From: Lingula anatina
Taxonomy: Eukaryota; Brachiopoda; Lingulata; Lingulida; Lingulidae
DNA length: 20,959 nt
NCBI RefSeq assembly: GCF_001039355.2
Contig: NW_019775728.1
Location: forward strand, 9,578-30,536
Direction: 5' to 3'
This document shows positions 1 to 8,793 of this stretch, one piece after another. The number at the start of each line of letters is the position of its first letter. Position 1 is the first letter of the stretch. The notes beneath the pieces were generated by a model that saw only the letters and a program-made list of their open reading frames with translations, was not told the origin of the DNA and ran no database searches. The translations under genes were made by a program, and so were the position numbers.

Positions 1-874
1 GTACACTTACCTGTACAGGCCCCAATGTTTATGTCACACTGTATACACCTGCTATGTTACTCTCCACTATATGTATCTCAGTCCTTGTTACATCATACTT
101 ACATTCGTTTCAGCTGAGTCCTTTTCTTTGCTGTTTCACTCCCTCTATTCAATCAGTGTTTGTATGTTTCTAATCCGTATATGAAAACATCAGATGTAGC
201 TCTTCATAGAAAATATACCGTCACCAGTCGGCCTCTACCTCCTCATCTCGAGCACGGGGTATATATGCAACCTATCCCTGGGGAAGAAATAGGTGTAAAT
301 AAGAGACTTACGTAGGGTCTACAATAGAGGGGTAACAAAATGGCGGAGTGACATTCAGGGCTCACAAAACCGCTGCTGTTTCCCCAATTGCATCATATTT
401 CATATTTTGTCTTTGCCCCCTCCCCTCAAACCTACTGCACACATACGCAAACACACACATACGCATAAAAGATGATAAAACATACTCGATTGCAGCCGAT
501 GTTTTCCTTCTCTATCTCCTTCAGCTGTCGGTCATGTGCACTGTGACGTTCTCCCGTCCTTTAATCAGCGTCGTTATTTCACTGCCTAGCGACCACCCGA
601 TATTGACTGGCATATGATATTAAATCAGCGACAGAATTAAATCTTAATATTTAAAGTCTTCATAACGTACAGAGATAGTGTCACTGGATATCTGGAGCTA
701 GTCGCGATAGCGGCCACAACGTCACGTCCCTGATCGATATAACACAGGGAGTTATTTCTGGACCCTTACAATGTGACTGTACTATAGTATAGAAACTTGT
801 GTAACTGTTGACCTGAAAGATGCATCGATTGTTATGGGAACAATACATTCAACAGGTAACGCTATAGGAGAATT

Positions 875-877
<3 letters not shown>

Positions 878-910
<33 letters not shown>
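878..910. repeat. (CA)n microsatellite
   Basis: An uninterrupted CA dinucleotide run of 33 bases. Confidence 0.95.
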
Positions 911-912
<2 letters not shown>

Positions 913-1244
913 TGTTAAAATACCACGGTATATACTGCCCTCATTTGTATCTGATATATTAGTAAAAATTTAAGGCATGAATGTTAACACTGCGTTTATA
1001 ATTACATACCGGTGTTTATTAAAGCTGTACAGGCCCTAACTCTCTTTTCATTTTTGAGTTTCAAAACTGATATGAATTTAATCCTCTTTTTTAACCACGG
1101 TCGAACTGATGTGAACTACTATGGCTTACTTTGAACTAAATTCTACCAAATAATTGGTTTATAAGATTTGACCAACTTGGGGACTACTGTGGCATAGCTA
1201 CTTTATTTCCTGGTGTGTTAAAGGATGTGTCTCACACGACGGCA

Positions 1245-1259
1245 CCCCCCCCCCCCCCC
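1245..1259. repeat. C15 homopolymer
   Basis: Fifteen consecutive C on the plus strand, in otherwise AT-rich DNA. The exact length is prone to sequencing error. Confidence 0.9.
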
Positions 1260-1961
1260 ATCCCCTGGTTGATATGATCCAGAGACAAAAAGACGGCTCT
1301 CTCGGTGATATTTTCTGTACATATTTTCCCCGAATAAGAATTATTTCCTTGTATAGAATACACCCAAAGCTCTCCTATTCTTTGCACTTTTATGCATAGG
1401 AGAAAGAACGTAAAAGCAATTTTTTAGCACTTCTTATCAAATGTAGATACCGGATTATCAAGTAAGAGGTGATCCTCCTCAACTCTCAAATTGATGAGTC
1501 TCATTCAAGAGGCAGAATAACAATATATACAGTGCTGGAAGTGCGCTTATCACATTATTAATTTATCTATATCTTGTAAAAAACAATGCTGTGGTATGAT
1601 TCAGCTAATTTCTGTCATAGTTAAACATTGTACTTACACCCCTTGATAGCCATTGATTCGCTACGTTAATTATTTACTTTTTACTCAGTTAAACAGTGTT
1701 CGATTAAGTAGATAGCGTCACAATGGCTGCATATAACATTAGTAGCTGGATGAATTATCATCATCATTTAGTACCTCCCTGCATGTCGCGGTGCGGAGCA
1801 TTTTCTCTCACTCTAAAACACCCCTCACCCCTGGGGTTGACAACCGGTCAGATGCCAGGAGGCCACGCGAGATATTTTATTATTTCATATTCACGAAAAT
1901 ATTATTTTACATTTCTATGTGCCACAGAATGTTTACACCCTCTTAGGGAAAGTGACGGGTG

Positions 1962-1985
1962 TGGGGGTGTGGGGGGGGGGGGGGG
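1962..1985. repeat. G-rich tract ending in G15
   Basis: GTGGGGGTGT followed by fifteen G, with G-runs that could form a quadruplex on the plus strand. The short frame crossing it (1723-2043) is not credible as a gene. Confidence 0.9.
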
Positions 1986-2139
1986 TCCATCCGTAAGGGT
2001 CGGTATCCCCACAGGACCCGCCTATGCAGTCGAAAAATACTGATTATAAAAGGTTATCTTAACCAGAATAATGGTTTTTAAAAATTACAAATAGTCTGTT
2101 TATGAAAATAAAACGCATTTTATTTCTCTATCCAAGACG

Positions 2140-2156
2140 TTTTTTTTTTTTTTTTT
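2140..2156. repeat. T17 homopolymer
   Basis: Seventeen consecutive T on the plus strand, followed by CAAAAACG. Possibly the poly(A) tail of an old minus-strand retroposition, but nothing recognisable lies beside it. Confidence 0.85.
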
Positions 2157-2933
2157 CAAAAACGTTTGGGAAAAATCGCGCAACACTAGATTGAGCTGTC
2201 TACATCAAAACATACATACATGTATATATTTTAAAATCCTGTGGATAGCTACAAACTGGCTTTATTTTGATTTTCTTTAAATTCATACTTAAATTCAAAA
2301 CATTTCGTGACATATCAAAGAAGACATTTTAAATCGCACCTAATTTGTCAGTCTTTTTTGTGCGTTTATCACAGTATAATTTCCACAACAGCTTTGATCG
2401 ATAAAAAAATATTTATATTAACTCACAGGGACACAACTTAAAAAAACCTTAAGGCAACCAAGTACTACTTCAAAGGGCTATAGTACAGTACTTATAATAT
2501 TTACATATGTACAATACCACAATAGAATTATCATAGGGGATACTTTGTGATTGTATCCCCCCGTGTTCTACTCCCTCTTCCAATATATAAAGAACATTAA
2601 GATTTGTTTAAATTATGAACGTATAATATCTGTCTTTCACATAAAATAATGACAAGTGTAAGTGTAATTTTTACTTTACATCATAAACAAACACACAGAC
2701 ACCTTTCTCAGTTAGCACATCCTAACTACCCACTGCGGAGAGTTATTTTGCTATAACTAATACTAAGACAGCTAACAGTAACGTATCTTCGCGGTATTAA
2801 AACGATCATATATCTGTTATAGTGCACTACACATGGAAATCTCACAAAAGCAGGATAACATTAAAGCTTGGGGTTTCGATGTTACAGTTCATCAACACTT
2901 GTGTTAACTGACGGTCACACATTAGTCTAGTGA

Positions 2934-2939
2934 TTTAAT
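2934..2939 (-). promoter_or_regulatory. Candidate poly(A) signal ATTAAA of the Reeler-mucin gene
   Basis: ATTAAA on the minus strand, about 50 bases after the TAA at 2990-2988. It is the nearest plausible signal. Canonical AATAAA hexamers on the same strand occur only much further on, near 2266 and 2123, and would imply a 3' UTR of 0.7-0.9 kb. The choice cannot be settled from sequence alone. Confidence 0.3.
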
Positions 2940-2987
2940 CTAATAGAGGCATGAATAGGACCTTTCTGTGTCTCTCCTGCATTATAC

Positions 2988-4590
2988 TTATGCGCCCGAT
3001 GCAATCAGATATACAGACAACGGAAGAACCAAAAGTGAAACCCCGCCAAAACGCCACGTCACGGCACTTCCGGTCACGTTGTCCGCCGCCGCTGGCGTCC
3101 CTGAAGTCGTGGACACAAGGACAGTGGCCGGCTCAGGGGAGGCAGTTGAAGGGTCCACAGAAGTTCCGTTATTTCCCGAAGGCGTCGATAGCGTGTTGTT
3201 AACGCCTGGTGTACTGGTTGACGCCGTAACGGAACCATTCAACGCCTGCGGTGCCGCTTCAGTTGTTGTGACTGTTGTATCAGACAGAGTTGATGAAGCT
3301 GTTGTATTTTTACCTACTGTCTGCGACCCAGTTGGTGGTGTTTGTGTTGTTGTTGACGCAGCGCTCGTTGTTGTCGAATCCCCGGTTGTTGGCACAGACA
3401 CCGGGATAGTAGCATTTGCAGATGACGGATTTACCGTTGCGTTGGGACTCACTGCAGTCGTAGCCGGTGAAGAAGTTGGTGCACTGGTTGGTGTAGTAGC
3501 TGTTGTCGGTAATTTTGTTGACTTTGTTTCCTTGGCGGTCGTCGAGGCACTGGTTGTAGCAGCAGCTGTTTTTGGCGGGATGGTTGTACTCTCTGTGCTC
3601 TTTGTGGCCTGTGTGGAGGGTTCAGTGGACTTTGGTTTGGTGACGACGGTTGTAGGAGTAGAACTGGCGGTGGTGGTGGTGGTCGCTGAGGTGGTGGTTG
3701 TTGCAGTAGGAGTAGTAGTAGTATCAGGGGTAGTTGTAGTAGCTGAGGTAGGTGTACTGAATGTAGTACTGGTAGTTTGTGCTGTGGATGTTGTGGGTGC
3801 TGTTGTTGTCGTTGTTGTGGGTATTGTAGTTGTAGGAGGTGGTGAAGTTGTTGTGATAGTTGTAGAGGGAGCTGGGGTTTTTGGTGGCACTGTAGTAGTA
3901 GTTGTTGTTGTAGTTGTTGTAGTTGCTGTAGTTTTTGGTGGTTCTGCAGTTGTTGCTTTTGGTGTTGTAGTTGTAGAAGGTGCAGTAGTTTTTGGCGGTA
4001 ATGTGGTTGTTGCTGTTGTTTCTGTAAGGTTTATAGTTGTAGTGCGTGTAGCAGTTGTGCTGGCTGTTGTAGCTGTTGTGGGGGTTGAGGTTGTGGTAGG
4101 AGTAGTGGGTGTTGTTGTAGTTGGTGCAGTAGTTGTAGTAGGTGTACTTGTTGTTGTAGGTATGCGTGTAGTAGTTGTAGGGGGTGTGGTAGTAGTAGTA
4201 GTAGTTGTAGTAGGTGTAGTAGTAGTTGTAGTAGGTGTAGTAGTAATTGTAGTGGGTATAGAAGTTGTACTGGGTGTGGTAGTAGTAGTTGTAGTAGGTG
4301 GGGTAGTAGTAGTGGTATTTGTTGTAGTAAGTGCAGCTGTTGGAGTATATGTAGTGGTTGTGGTAGAAGAAGTAGTTGTAGCGGGTGTAGTAGAAGTTGT
4401 AGTAGGTGTAGTAGTAGTTATAGTAGGTGCAGTAGTAGGTGCAGTAGTAGTAGTTGTAGTAGGTGTAGTAGTAGTTGTAGTAGGTGCAGTAGTTGGCACA
4501 GTGGTAGTACTTGCTGTGGTCGTTGTTGCTGTTATGACAGAACTTCTCTGTGCAACCCAGAACGTATCATACTGCCTCAAAATGGTGGCA
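2988..4590 (-). CDS. Exon 3: end of Reeler domain, Thr-rich mucin stalk and GPI-anchor signal
   Basis: The acceptor is tttttatttcag with the exon starting at 4590. The split codon gives Val137, followed by Ala-Thr-Ile-Leu-Arg-Gln-Tyr-Asp-Thr-Phe-Trp-Val, which closes the Reeler domain. From about residue 157 to 447 the chain is almost entirely Thr with Pro, Ser and Ala, a dense O-glycosylation stalk without cysteine. From about 448 to 639 it is more varied (Ser, Ala, Asn, Gly, Lys, Glu) and holds most of the exon's nine N-x-S/T sequons. The end runs Asp-Asn-Val-Thr-Gly-Ser-Ala, Trp-Arg, then about 20 hydrophobic residues to the stop. With no charge after Arg650 this fits a GPI signal (omega site near Gly644-Ala646) better than a transmembrane helix with a cytoplasmic tail. 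Confidence 0.88.
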
Positions 4591-4769
4591 CTGAAATAAA
4601 AATAATATTTTACATTACTATATTATCACTTACGAAGTGCTAGGGGGTCGTAGCTTATGGTGTCTACACCATGATTCTTTTTACAACAGTAATTTCGTTC
4701 TTTAAACGGAACCCTTCATCAGAGGAACTGGTGTCAAAAAATGCTGTTTGGTAAGATGTATGCAGCATG

Positions 4770-4832
<63 letters not shown>

Positions 4833-6787
4833 GGCATTAAAACAGGAGTACTTCTGCATAAATACTAAGGGCGTATTTCCAGAGCTTTTAGATCGATCTA
4901 TCCCCGCGGGGAGTCTCACTAGATTACTGTCAGATAATCCGGCTTAAATGTCCGTCCCACCTACTACAAGCTGTAAGGGCGTAATAAACTTTCGTGCCCG
5001 CTCGGCTGACAGCTATTTAGCATGAACCCCCAGGGAGTTAGGTCGATCTAAAGTAGATCGATCTAATCTCTGGAATGGGGTCTAAGACTGGGTTCCTATA
5101 CCTAGATCAATCTAACAGGATCGATCCATCTCCAAGGGGTTTCTCGCTAAATTGCTTTCAGCTTAAGTGGCTTAGATCTATGGCACGCCTACTGATGCTT
5201 CTAAACAATAATTAATTACTCTCTACCATCTTCAGTCGGCGTGACATACATCTAGGCCGCTTAAGTTGATTGCAATTTAGCGAGAATCCCTTTTGGAGAA
5301 AGATCGATCCACAGTTAGTACGATAGGGTCTGGAAATGATCCCTTACACAAACTCTATATCCTCTTCACCACTAGATGGAGCTGTCCACTGAAAGCTGAG
5401 ATCTGATTTGTCGCTACTATCCACGTGACCGACTGCATCGTCACTGTCCGTGCAGGAGATGGTGCCTGTACCGGAAGCGGAAGTCGTCCAGGTGCCCCGC
5501 CTCGTGCTTGCTCCGGACACCCGTGCTTGAAGAAAGAGCCCTCGGAATGTGTCCCCAGATATGGTTACTATGAAAATTAAATGATTGGTTAAAAGTTAAT
5601 GAATGCCATATTTCACCCCATTTCCATAGATTTTTAGATCGATCTATCCCTGTGGGGAGTCTCATTAGATTAATGTCAGCTTAGCCGGCTTAAGCGTCTG
5701 TCCCGCCTACTAAAAGCTGTAAGGGGATAATTAACTATGGTGCCCGCTCGGCTGACTGCAATTTAGCGTGTAACCCCAGGGAGTTAGGTCGATCTAAATC
5801 TTTATCTTTAGAACGATCTAAATCTCTGGGAAAGCACCCTTTGTTATGCTCTCCAATATTGTCATTATTATCCTCCACTTTTCCATATTTGGCGAATGAC
5901 AAATTCTTCATCAATTTTTATTTTGTTTCAGCTGGTAGAAAAAGCACAAGGCCAACAGTGTAGGCCTACAATGTACGTAGCATACAGTTTGTGTCCAAGT
6001 TTCAGCTAGCCGAGGATGGCATCAGTTGAAATGCTATTTTCAGTTACTCTGAAAGAAGCCGTTAATTCCTGGCAATATCGGGCTTATGACGTCATTGGAG
6101 TGAGAGAGGGGTAGGGCTAACAAATTACCTTTTTTGTCAAAAGTTGGTATAAAAAACTTCAAACCAATAGTTATATACGTAGTGCGTACTTTGATGTAGG
6201 ATAATAATCAGTATTCCATCTAAATGTGGGTGTCAAGTTTGTGTTAGTCTCTCATAGTTCTTTATAGTACTGCCTTGTTGTAATGACTGTTTTAACTTTT
6301 AGTGTTTTTATTTTTTACCTTTATGGGTGATGTTTAAATAAGATAAACAAACAAACAAACAAACCATAAAAAGTACAGATTGTTTTAGACCGCCAGTCAC
6401 ACAGTCTTATCGGCTACATATACTACAAATTTACATTCGCTTAGAAGATAAAACTGGTAGATCATAGCTTTTTGTTAAAATGGAACCATAAAGATTTATG
6501 ATAATCTGACAATGTATAAAACCATTAAGTACTATATAAAATGATAAGAAAAATATTAAAAATTATAAAATAATTTATGAAAATCTCTTCCCGTTACCTG
6601 TGAGTGTTCCGCCTGGCAGGTACGTGTTCCCAGACATTGAGATGGTGTAGGGGCTGGGGGAGGTCTGTGCCGGACTTCCATGCCCCGGGGTCAACGAGTC
6701 ACACCGGCTGGTCGGGGGTCCGGTGGAATAGGAGTGGACGCTGTACACCATCAGGAGCAGGCAGATGTGAGCGGTCAGCGAGAACAT
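2988..6787 (-). CDS. Three-exon gene for a secreted Reeler-domain, mucin-like, probably GPI-anchored protein
   Basis: Join of 6787-6598, 5567-5348 and 4590-2988 on the minus strand: 2013 coding bases, 670 residues plus TAA. Seen in the sequence: a signal peptide at residues 1 to about 19; a Reeler domain at about 22-156, with Cys29 and Cys102 as its only mature cysteines; a Thr/Pro/Ser stalk at about 157-639; and a hydrophobic tail at 651-670 with no charged residues after Arg650. Introns are GT-AG, of 1030 and 757 bp, in phases 1 and 2, and both junctions restore Reeler-domain residues. Known of the family: Reeler domains occur in reelin, invertebrate defence proteins and ferric-chelate reductase 1 relatives. 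No DOMON or cytochrome b561 part follows here, so it is not a reductase. Inferred: an O-glycosylated surface or shed glycoprotein, possibly in mucosal or haemocyte defence. The ligand is unknown. The gene is complete in the window unless it has an untranslated 5' exon. Confidence 0.88.
3640..4535 (-). repeat. Low-complexity Thr-codon (ACN) tract inside exon 3
   Basis: On the plus strand this reads as runs of GTA, GTT and GTG triplets with GGTG or GGTA punctuation, the complement of ACN Thr codons broken by Pro codons. The pattern is a degenerate repeat with units such as six Thr plus one Pro, not a clean tandem array. All four Thr codons are used, which suggests selection on the protein and not only recent slippage. 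The tract is a likely site of length polymorphism and of assembly error. Confidence 0.85.
4772..4831. repeat. (TA)30 microsatellite in intron 2
   Basis: About 60 uninterrupted bases of alternating A and T, about 180 bases upstream of the exon 3 acceptor in transcript direction. Such tracts can extrude cruciforms and vary in length. Confidence 0.95.
4875..5076. mobile_element. MITE-like palindromic element A (in intron 2)
   Basis: About 202 bp. The ends are inverted: ATTTCCAGAG then TTTTAGATCGATCTA on the left, and TAGATCGATCTAATCTCTGG then AAT on the right. The subterminal arms are also complementary (CCCCGCGGGGAGTCTCA against CCCCCAGGGAGTTAGG read in reverse complement). No transposase is encoded. 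Element C (5620-5833) is a closely similar copy in the same orientation, with the same AGATCGATCTATCCC start, the CCGGCTTAA block and the GTGCCCGCTCGGCTGAC block. I cannot identify a clear target-site duplication. Confidence 0.72.
5093..5337. mobile_element. MITE-like palindromic element B (intron 2, beside the exon 2 donor)
   Basis: The core inverted arms are at 5118-5171 and 5256-5310. Each begins with GGATCGATC and runs through TTCTCGCTAAATTGC into a CTTAAG-type block, with only a few mismatches over about 54 bases. It shares AGATCGATC, GCTAAATTGC, CGCCTACT and AATTAA blocks with elements A and C, so it is a diverged member of the same family. Its outer ends (TTCC on the left, GGAAAT on the right) are weaker. 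The right end lies about 10 bases from the splice donor at 5347. Confidence 0.7.
5348..5567 (-). CDS. Exon 2: central part of the Reeler domain
   Basis: A 220-base internal exon. The acceptor on the minus strand is a pyrimidine-rich stretch ending ttttcatag, with a CATTAAC branch-point-like sequence about 30 bases upstream. It encodes residues 64-136, opening with Val-Thr-Ile-Ser-Gly and Phe-Arg-Gly-Leu-Phe-Leu-Gln-Ala-Arg, the family's F-x-G-F-L-L-Q-A-R core. Cys102 follows, then Gly-His-Val, then Leu-Ser-Phe-Gln-Trp-x-Ala-Pro near the end, as expected for a Reeler domain. The donor is GTTTGT followed by gtaaggg, leaving two bases of a split Val137 codon (phase 2). The exon has no ATG start in this frame, so it is easily missed by ORF scanning. 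A MITE-like repeat ends about 10 bases inside the downstream intron. Confidence 0.87.
5620..5833. mobile_element. MITE-like palindromic element C (in intron 1)
   Basis: About 214 bp, with left end ATTTCCATAGATTTTTAGAT and right end matching the inverse of TTTCCCAGAGATTTAGATCG. The arms pair imperfectly over about 55 bases, including TTAGAT, GGGG and GTCAGC blocks. It is the sister copy of element A. The short frame starting with Met-Arg-Leu-Pro that crosses it is an accident of the repeat: the same residues arise from element A. Confidence 0.72.
6260..6364 (+). mobile_element. Possible 3' end of a retroposon with an (AAAC)5 tail, in intron 1
   Basis: T-rich sequence leads into TTTAAATAAGAT followed by five AAAC units (6345-6364). 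A short simple-repeat tail after an AT-rich 3' UTR-like stretch is typical of non-LTR retroposon 3' ends. No coding part is visible upstream, so this could be a 5'-truncated copy or a plain microsatellite. Confidence 0.35.
6598..6787 (-). CDS. Exon 1: signal peptide and first part of the Reeler domain
   Basis: The ATG at 6787-6785 has a strong context, with CACC directly before it on the minus strand. Residues 1-19 form a signal peptide: MFSLTAHI, then the hydrophobic CLLLMVY, with likely cleavage near VHS. The mature part opens with the Reeler signature: Gly-Pro-Pro, Cys29, a Leu-Thr-Pro-x-His block, then Gln-Thr-Ser-Pro-x-Pro-Tyr and Tyr-Leu-Pro-Gly. The exon ends with CACAG followed by gtaacg. 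The last G is base one of a split Val64 codon (phase 1). Reading on past 6598 gives only a short unrelated tail before a stop, which supports the donor. The exon is clearly GC-richer than its surroundings. Confidence 0.88.
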
Positions 6788-6854
6788 GGTGACTGGAGAG
6801 TGGACACTGTAGTGACGTACTGGTGTTGGTCGCTGTTGGTGACTTCGTCTTTAT

Positions 6855-6960
6855 CTAGAGAAAATATGACAGAGGCGTGATTCAGTGCGAGAGGCGGGGA
6901 GAGGGGAGTATGACGTGAACTTGGCGGTCTTCAACTGTGTGCAAAACCGCTAGAGGAGCG
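6855..6960 (-). promoter_or_regulatory. Possible promoter or 5' UTR region of the Reeler-mucin gene
   Basis: The stretch upstream of the start codon is GC-richer than its surroundings. It holds a GC-box-like GGCGGGGA near 6893 and a CRE-like TGACGTGA near 6913 (plus-strand reading); TGACGTAC lies nearer the start codon at about 6804. I see no clear TATA box at the expected distance. On the minus strand a stretch ending ttttctctag (AG at 6856-6855) is a good splice acceptor, so the 67 bases before the ATG could instead start at a spliced 5' UTR exon. Confidence 0.3.
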
Positions 6961-7454
6961 AACACTGGTTGAAAAACGCTAACCGCGATTATTTAATCTA
7001 TCTTTAACTGAATAAGCATCGTGAAATAATGAATCACTCCTAGGTGTGGCTAAGTTGGCTAACTCACTTCATATTGTGCGCAAATCTATATGAAGTTGGA
7101 AATACAGTGGACACTGGCTAGCTGTGCCTTATTTAGCCCACTCTGTGACCCTAGGGCCAGTTAATCATAATTTTGGACTAAAATGAATCCGTGCGGAAGA
7201 CGAGTAATGTCATCACAAGATCTAGACGTCAGCTGTGCGCAAAACTAAGCTATCCATGATATATTAACCTATATGACCCAGGCCTAATCATAACCTCCAC
7301 TAGGATCACAGGTTTATTTTTTCACTAGATATTCGCAGATATGTTTCGAAATAAATGATGGTTCTTTTCTGCACTGCGTCAGAGAAAAGTGCACGTTATT
7401 ATTTGAGAACCAGGGTAGCCCAATCGCGGGAATTTAGTTGTCTTCAATTCCCCT

Positions 7455-7474
7455 TTATTATTATTATTATTATT
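7455..7474. repeat. (TTA)n microsatellite
   Basis: About six to seven TTA units. The Tyr-rich short frame crossing it is an artefact of the repeat. Confidence 0.9.
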
Positions 7475-7904
7475 TTGTTGTGGTGTTGAAAACGTACATC
7501 ATATCGAAGGAGACTATCGCCCTGTCTTACACAAGACAATGTACACCACTGTACAACATCGTAATTGTTATTTGTGGCTTTTGTTGTAATTTATCAAGGC
7601 ATAAGTGTCTTTCGAAGAGTCATACTACAGCGCTCCCTCGAATGGGCATTTTGATAAATATACTGTCACGAGTCATAACAACGGAATTATTTGGTGACAA
7701 TTTAATCTAATAGCCATATTTTTAGAAATTACATATCTCCTTATTATTGTCTTTCTCTCTCAGTAAAAGCTCGGCCTTTTTTTTGCTGCACGCAAATAAA
7801 GAATACGACTGCTCACATTAAGAAAATATTTTTGGGCATCAAATAATTTTTAACTCCCACTAGCCCCTGTAAGGCGTGCATTTGTGTTTTTCTACGTGTG
7901 CGCG

Positions 7905-7906
<2 letters not shown>

Positions 7907-7965
<59 letters not shown>
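7907..7965. repeat. Compound (GT)n(GA)n microsatellite
   Basis: About 40 bases of GT pass directly into about 18 bases of GA, followed by three spaced AGAACGT copies (to about 7985). It combines a Z-DNA-prone and a polypurine stretch. Confidence 0.93.
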
Positions 7966-8544
7966 ACGTGAGAACGTAAGAACGTGCTTGTGTGTAAGTG
8001 TGAGTGTGTATGATTATGCGCGTGAGTGAGTGCGGGTTTTTGTTCTAGTTCTAGTGCAGATACAAAGTATAGAAATTATGCCAAATTATATTTTTCTCTC
8101 TCTGACTTTGACAGGGAGTACGATTTGCTTTCTTGACCCACTATATATTTGTCACTGCTGAGTAGAAAGTGGTGTAATTGCACTAGTTTCACATTGTGAT
8201 GTTATCAGTATTATGAGGGGCACCATCAAGCCATAAAAGCCGAGTTATCCGTTCATCTCATTACACTACAGTTTACGGTGCACTGCATTGGTGTTATTTG
8301 ACGTCATTTACCACAGAAATAAGACAAAAGACCCTAGGACGTCAAAATACATGTGGGAACGGAACTGAAGACACGGTTAAGCCGATTAAACTAGGGAACA
8401 CGTGTGTCAGCGGGAAGTTTACTTCCAAAATACAAAGAAGGAAATGAAGAAAGCAAATATGTAAAGGATCTGTGCTGCTTTGGGAAAATTTGACGACAGC
8501 GTCTTTATTCTTTTTTATCATCTAAATGTTCATTTATTATCAAT

Positions 8545-8577
8545 TTTTATTTATTTGTTTATTTATTTATTTATTTT
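8545..8577. repeat. (TTTA)n microsatellite with one TTTG unit
   Basis: Tetranucleotide array reading TTTATTTATTTG and then TTTA units, ending before TTTTTAG. Confidence 0.85.
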
Positions 8578-8589
8578 TAGAGGTAAACA

Positions 8590-8620
8590 GTGAGAGAGAG
8601 AGAGAGGGAGAGAGAGAGGC
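8590..8620. repeat. (GA)n polypurine tract
   Basis: GA repeats interrupted by a single GG step, about 30 bases of purine only, able to form triplex DNA. Confidence 0.9.
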
Positions 8621-8793
8621 ACAGCAGGTTTAAAGAAAAGTTTTGATTTATAAGGCCAGCATGATTTACGAACAAACAAAATGACCCCCGGGCTATTGTC
8701 TATTAGCCTTTTTCATCTTTTCCGGAAATTGAAATTGCATTGTGGGTAGGGGAGCCCTGCTACGTCGAAACACTTACAGCGGTGCTAAAAACC

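Larger units (their letters stand above)
1..2933. other. Gene-poor AT-rich region downstream of the Reeler-mucin gene
   Basis: I see no gene in this stretch. Its short frames (348-617, 1723-2043) lack domain signatures and consistent splice sites. Apart from the CA, C, G and T runs listed, it is unremarkable AT-rich DNA. Part of 2100-2933 could be the 3' UTR of the minus-strand gene if its poly(A) signal is one of the distant AATAAA copies. Confidence 0.6.
6961..8793. other. Intergenic stretch upstream of the Reeler-mucin gene
   Basis: AT-rich, with the TTA, GT/GA, TTTA and GA repeats listed. I find no coding signal. A spliced 5' UTR exon of the minus-strand gene could lie here or further right. 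Confidence 0.55.

Noticed and set aside
2968-4599. A 543-codon Val-rich open frame on the plus strand opposite exon 3
   Set aside because: It is the antisense reading of ACN Thr codons (GTN), which cannot produce stops. The minus strand has matching splice phases, Reeler residues and a GPI tail; the plus strand has none.
4734-4919. Minus-strand frame with an Ile-Tyr run
   Set aside because: It translates the (TA)30 tract plus part of MITE element A.
5441-5665. Minus-strand 74-codon frame starting Met-Arg-Leu-Pro
   Set aside because: It is the wrong frame of exon 2 running in from MITE element C. The frame fixed by the splice sites gives the Reeler domain instead.
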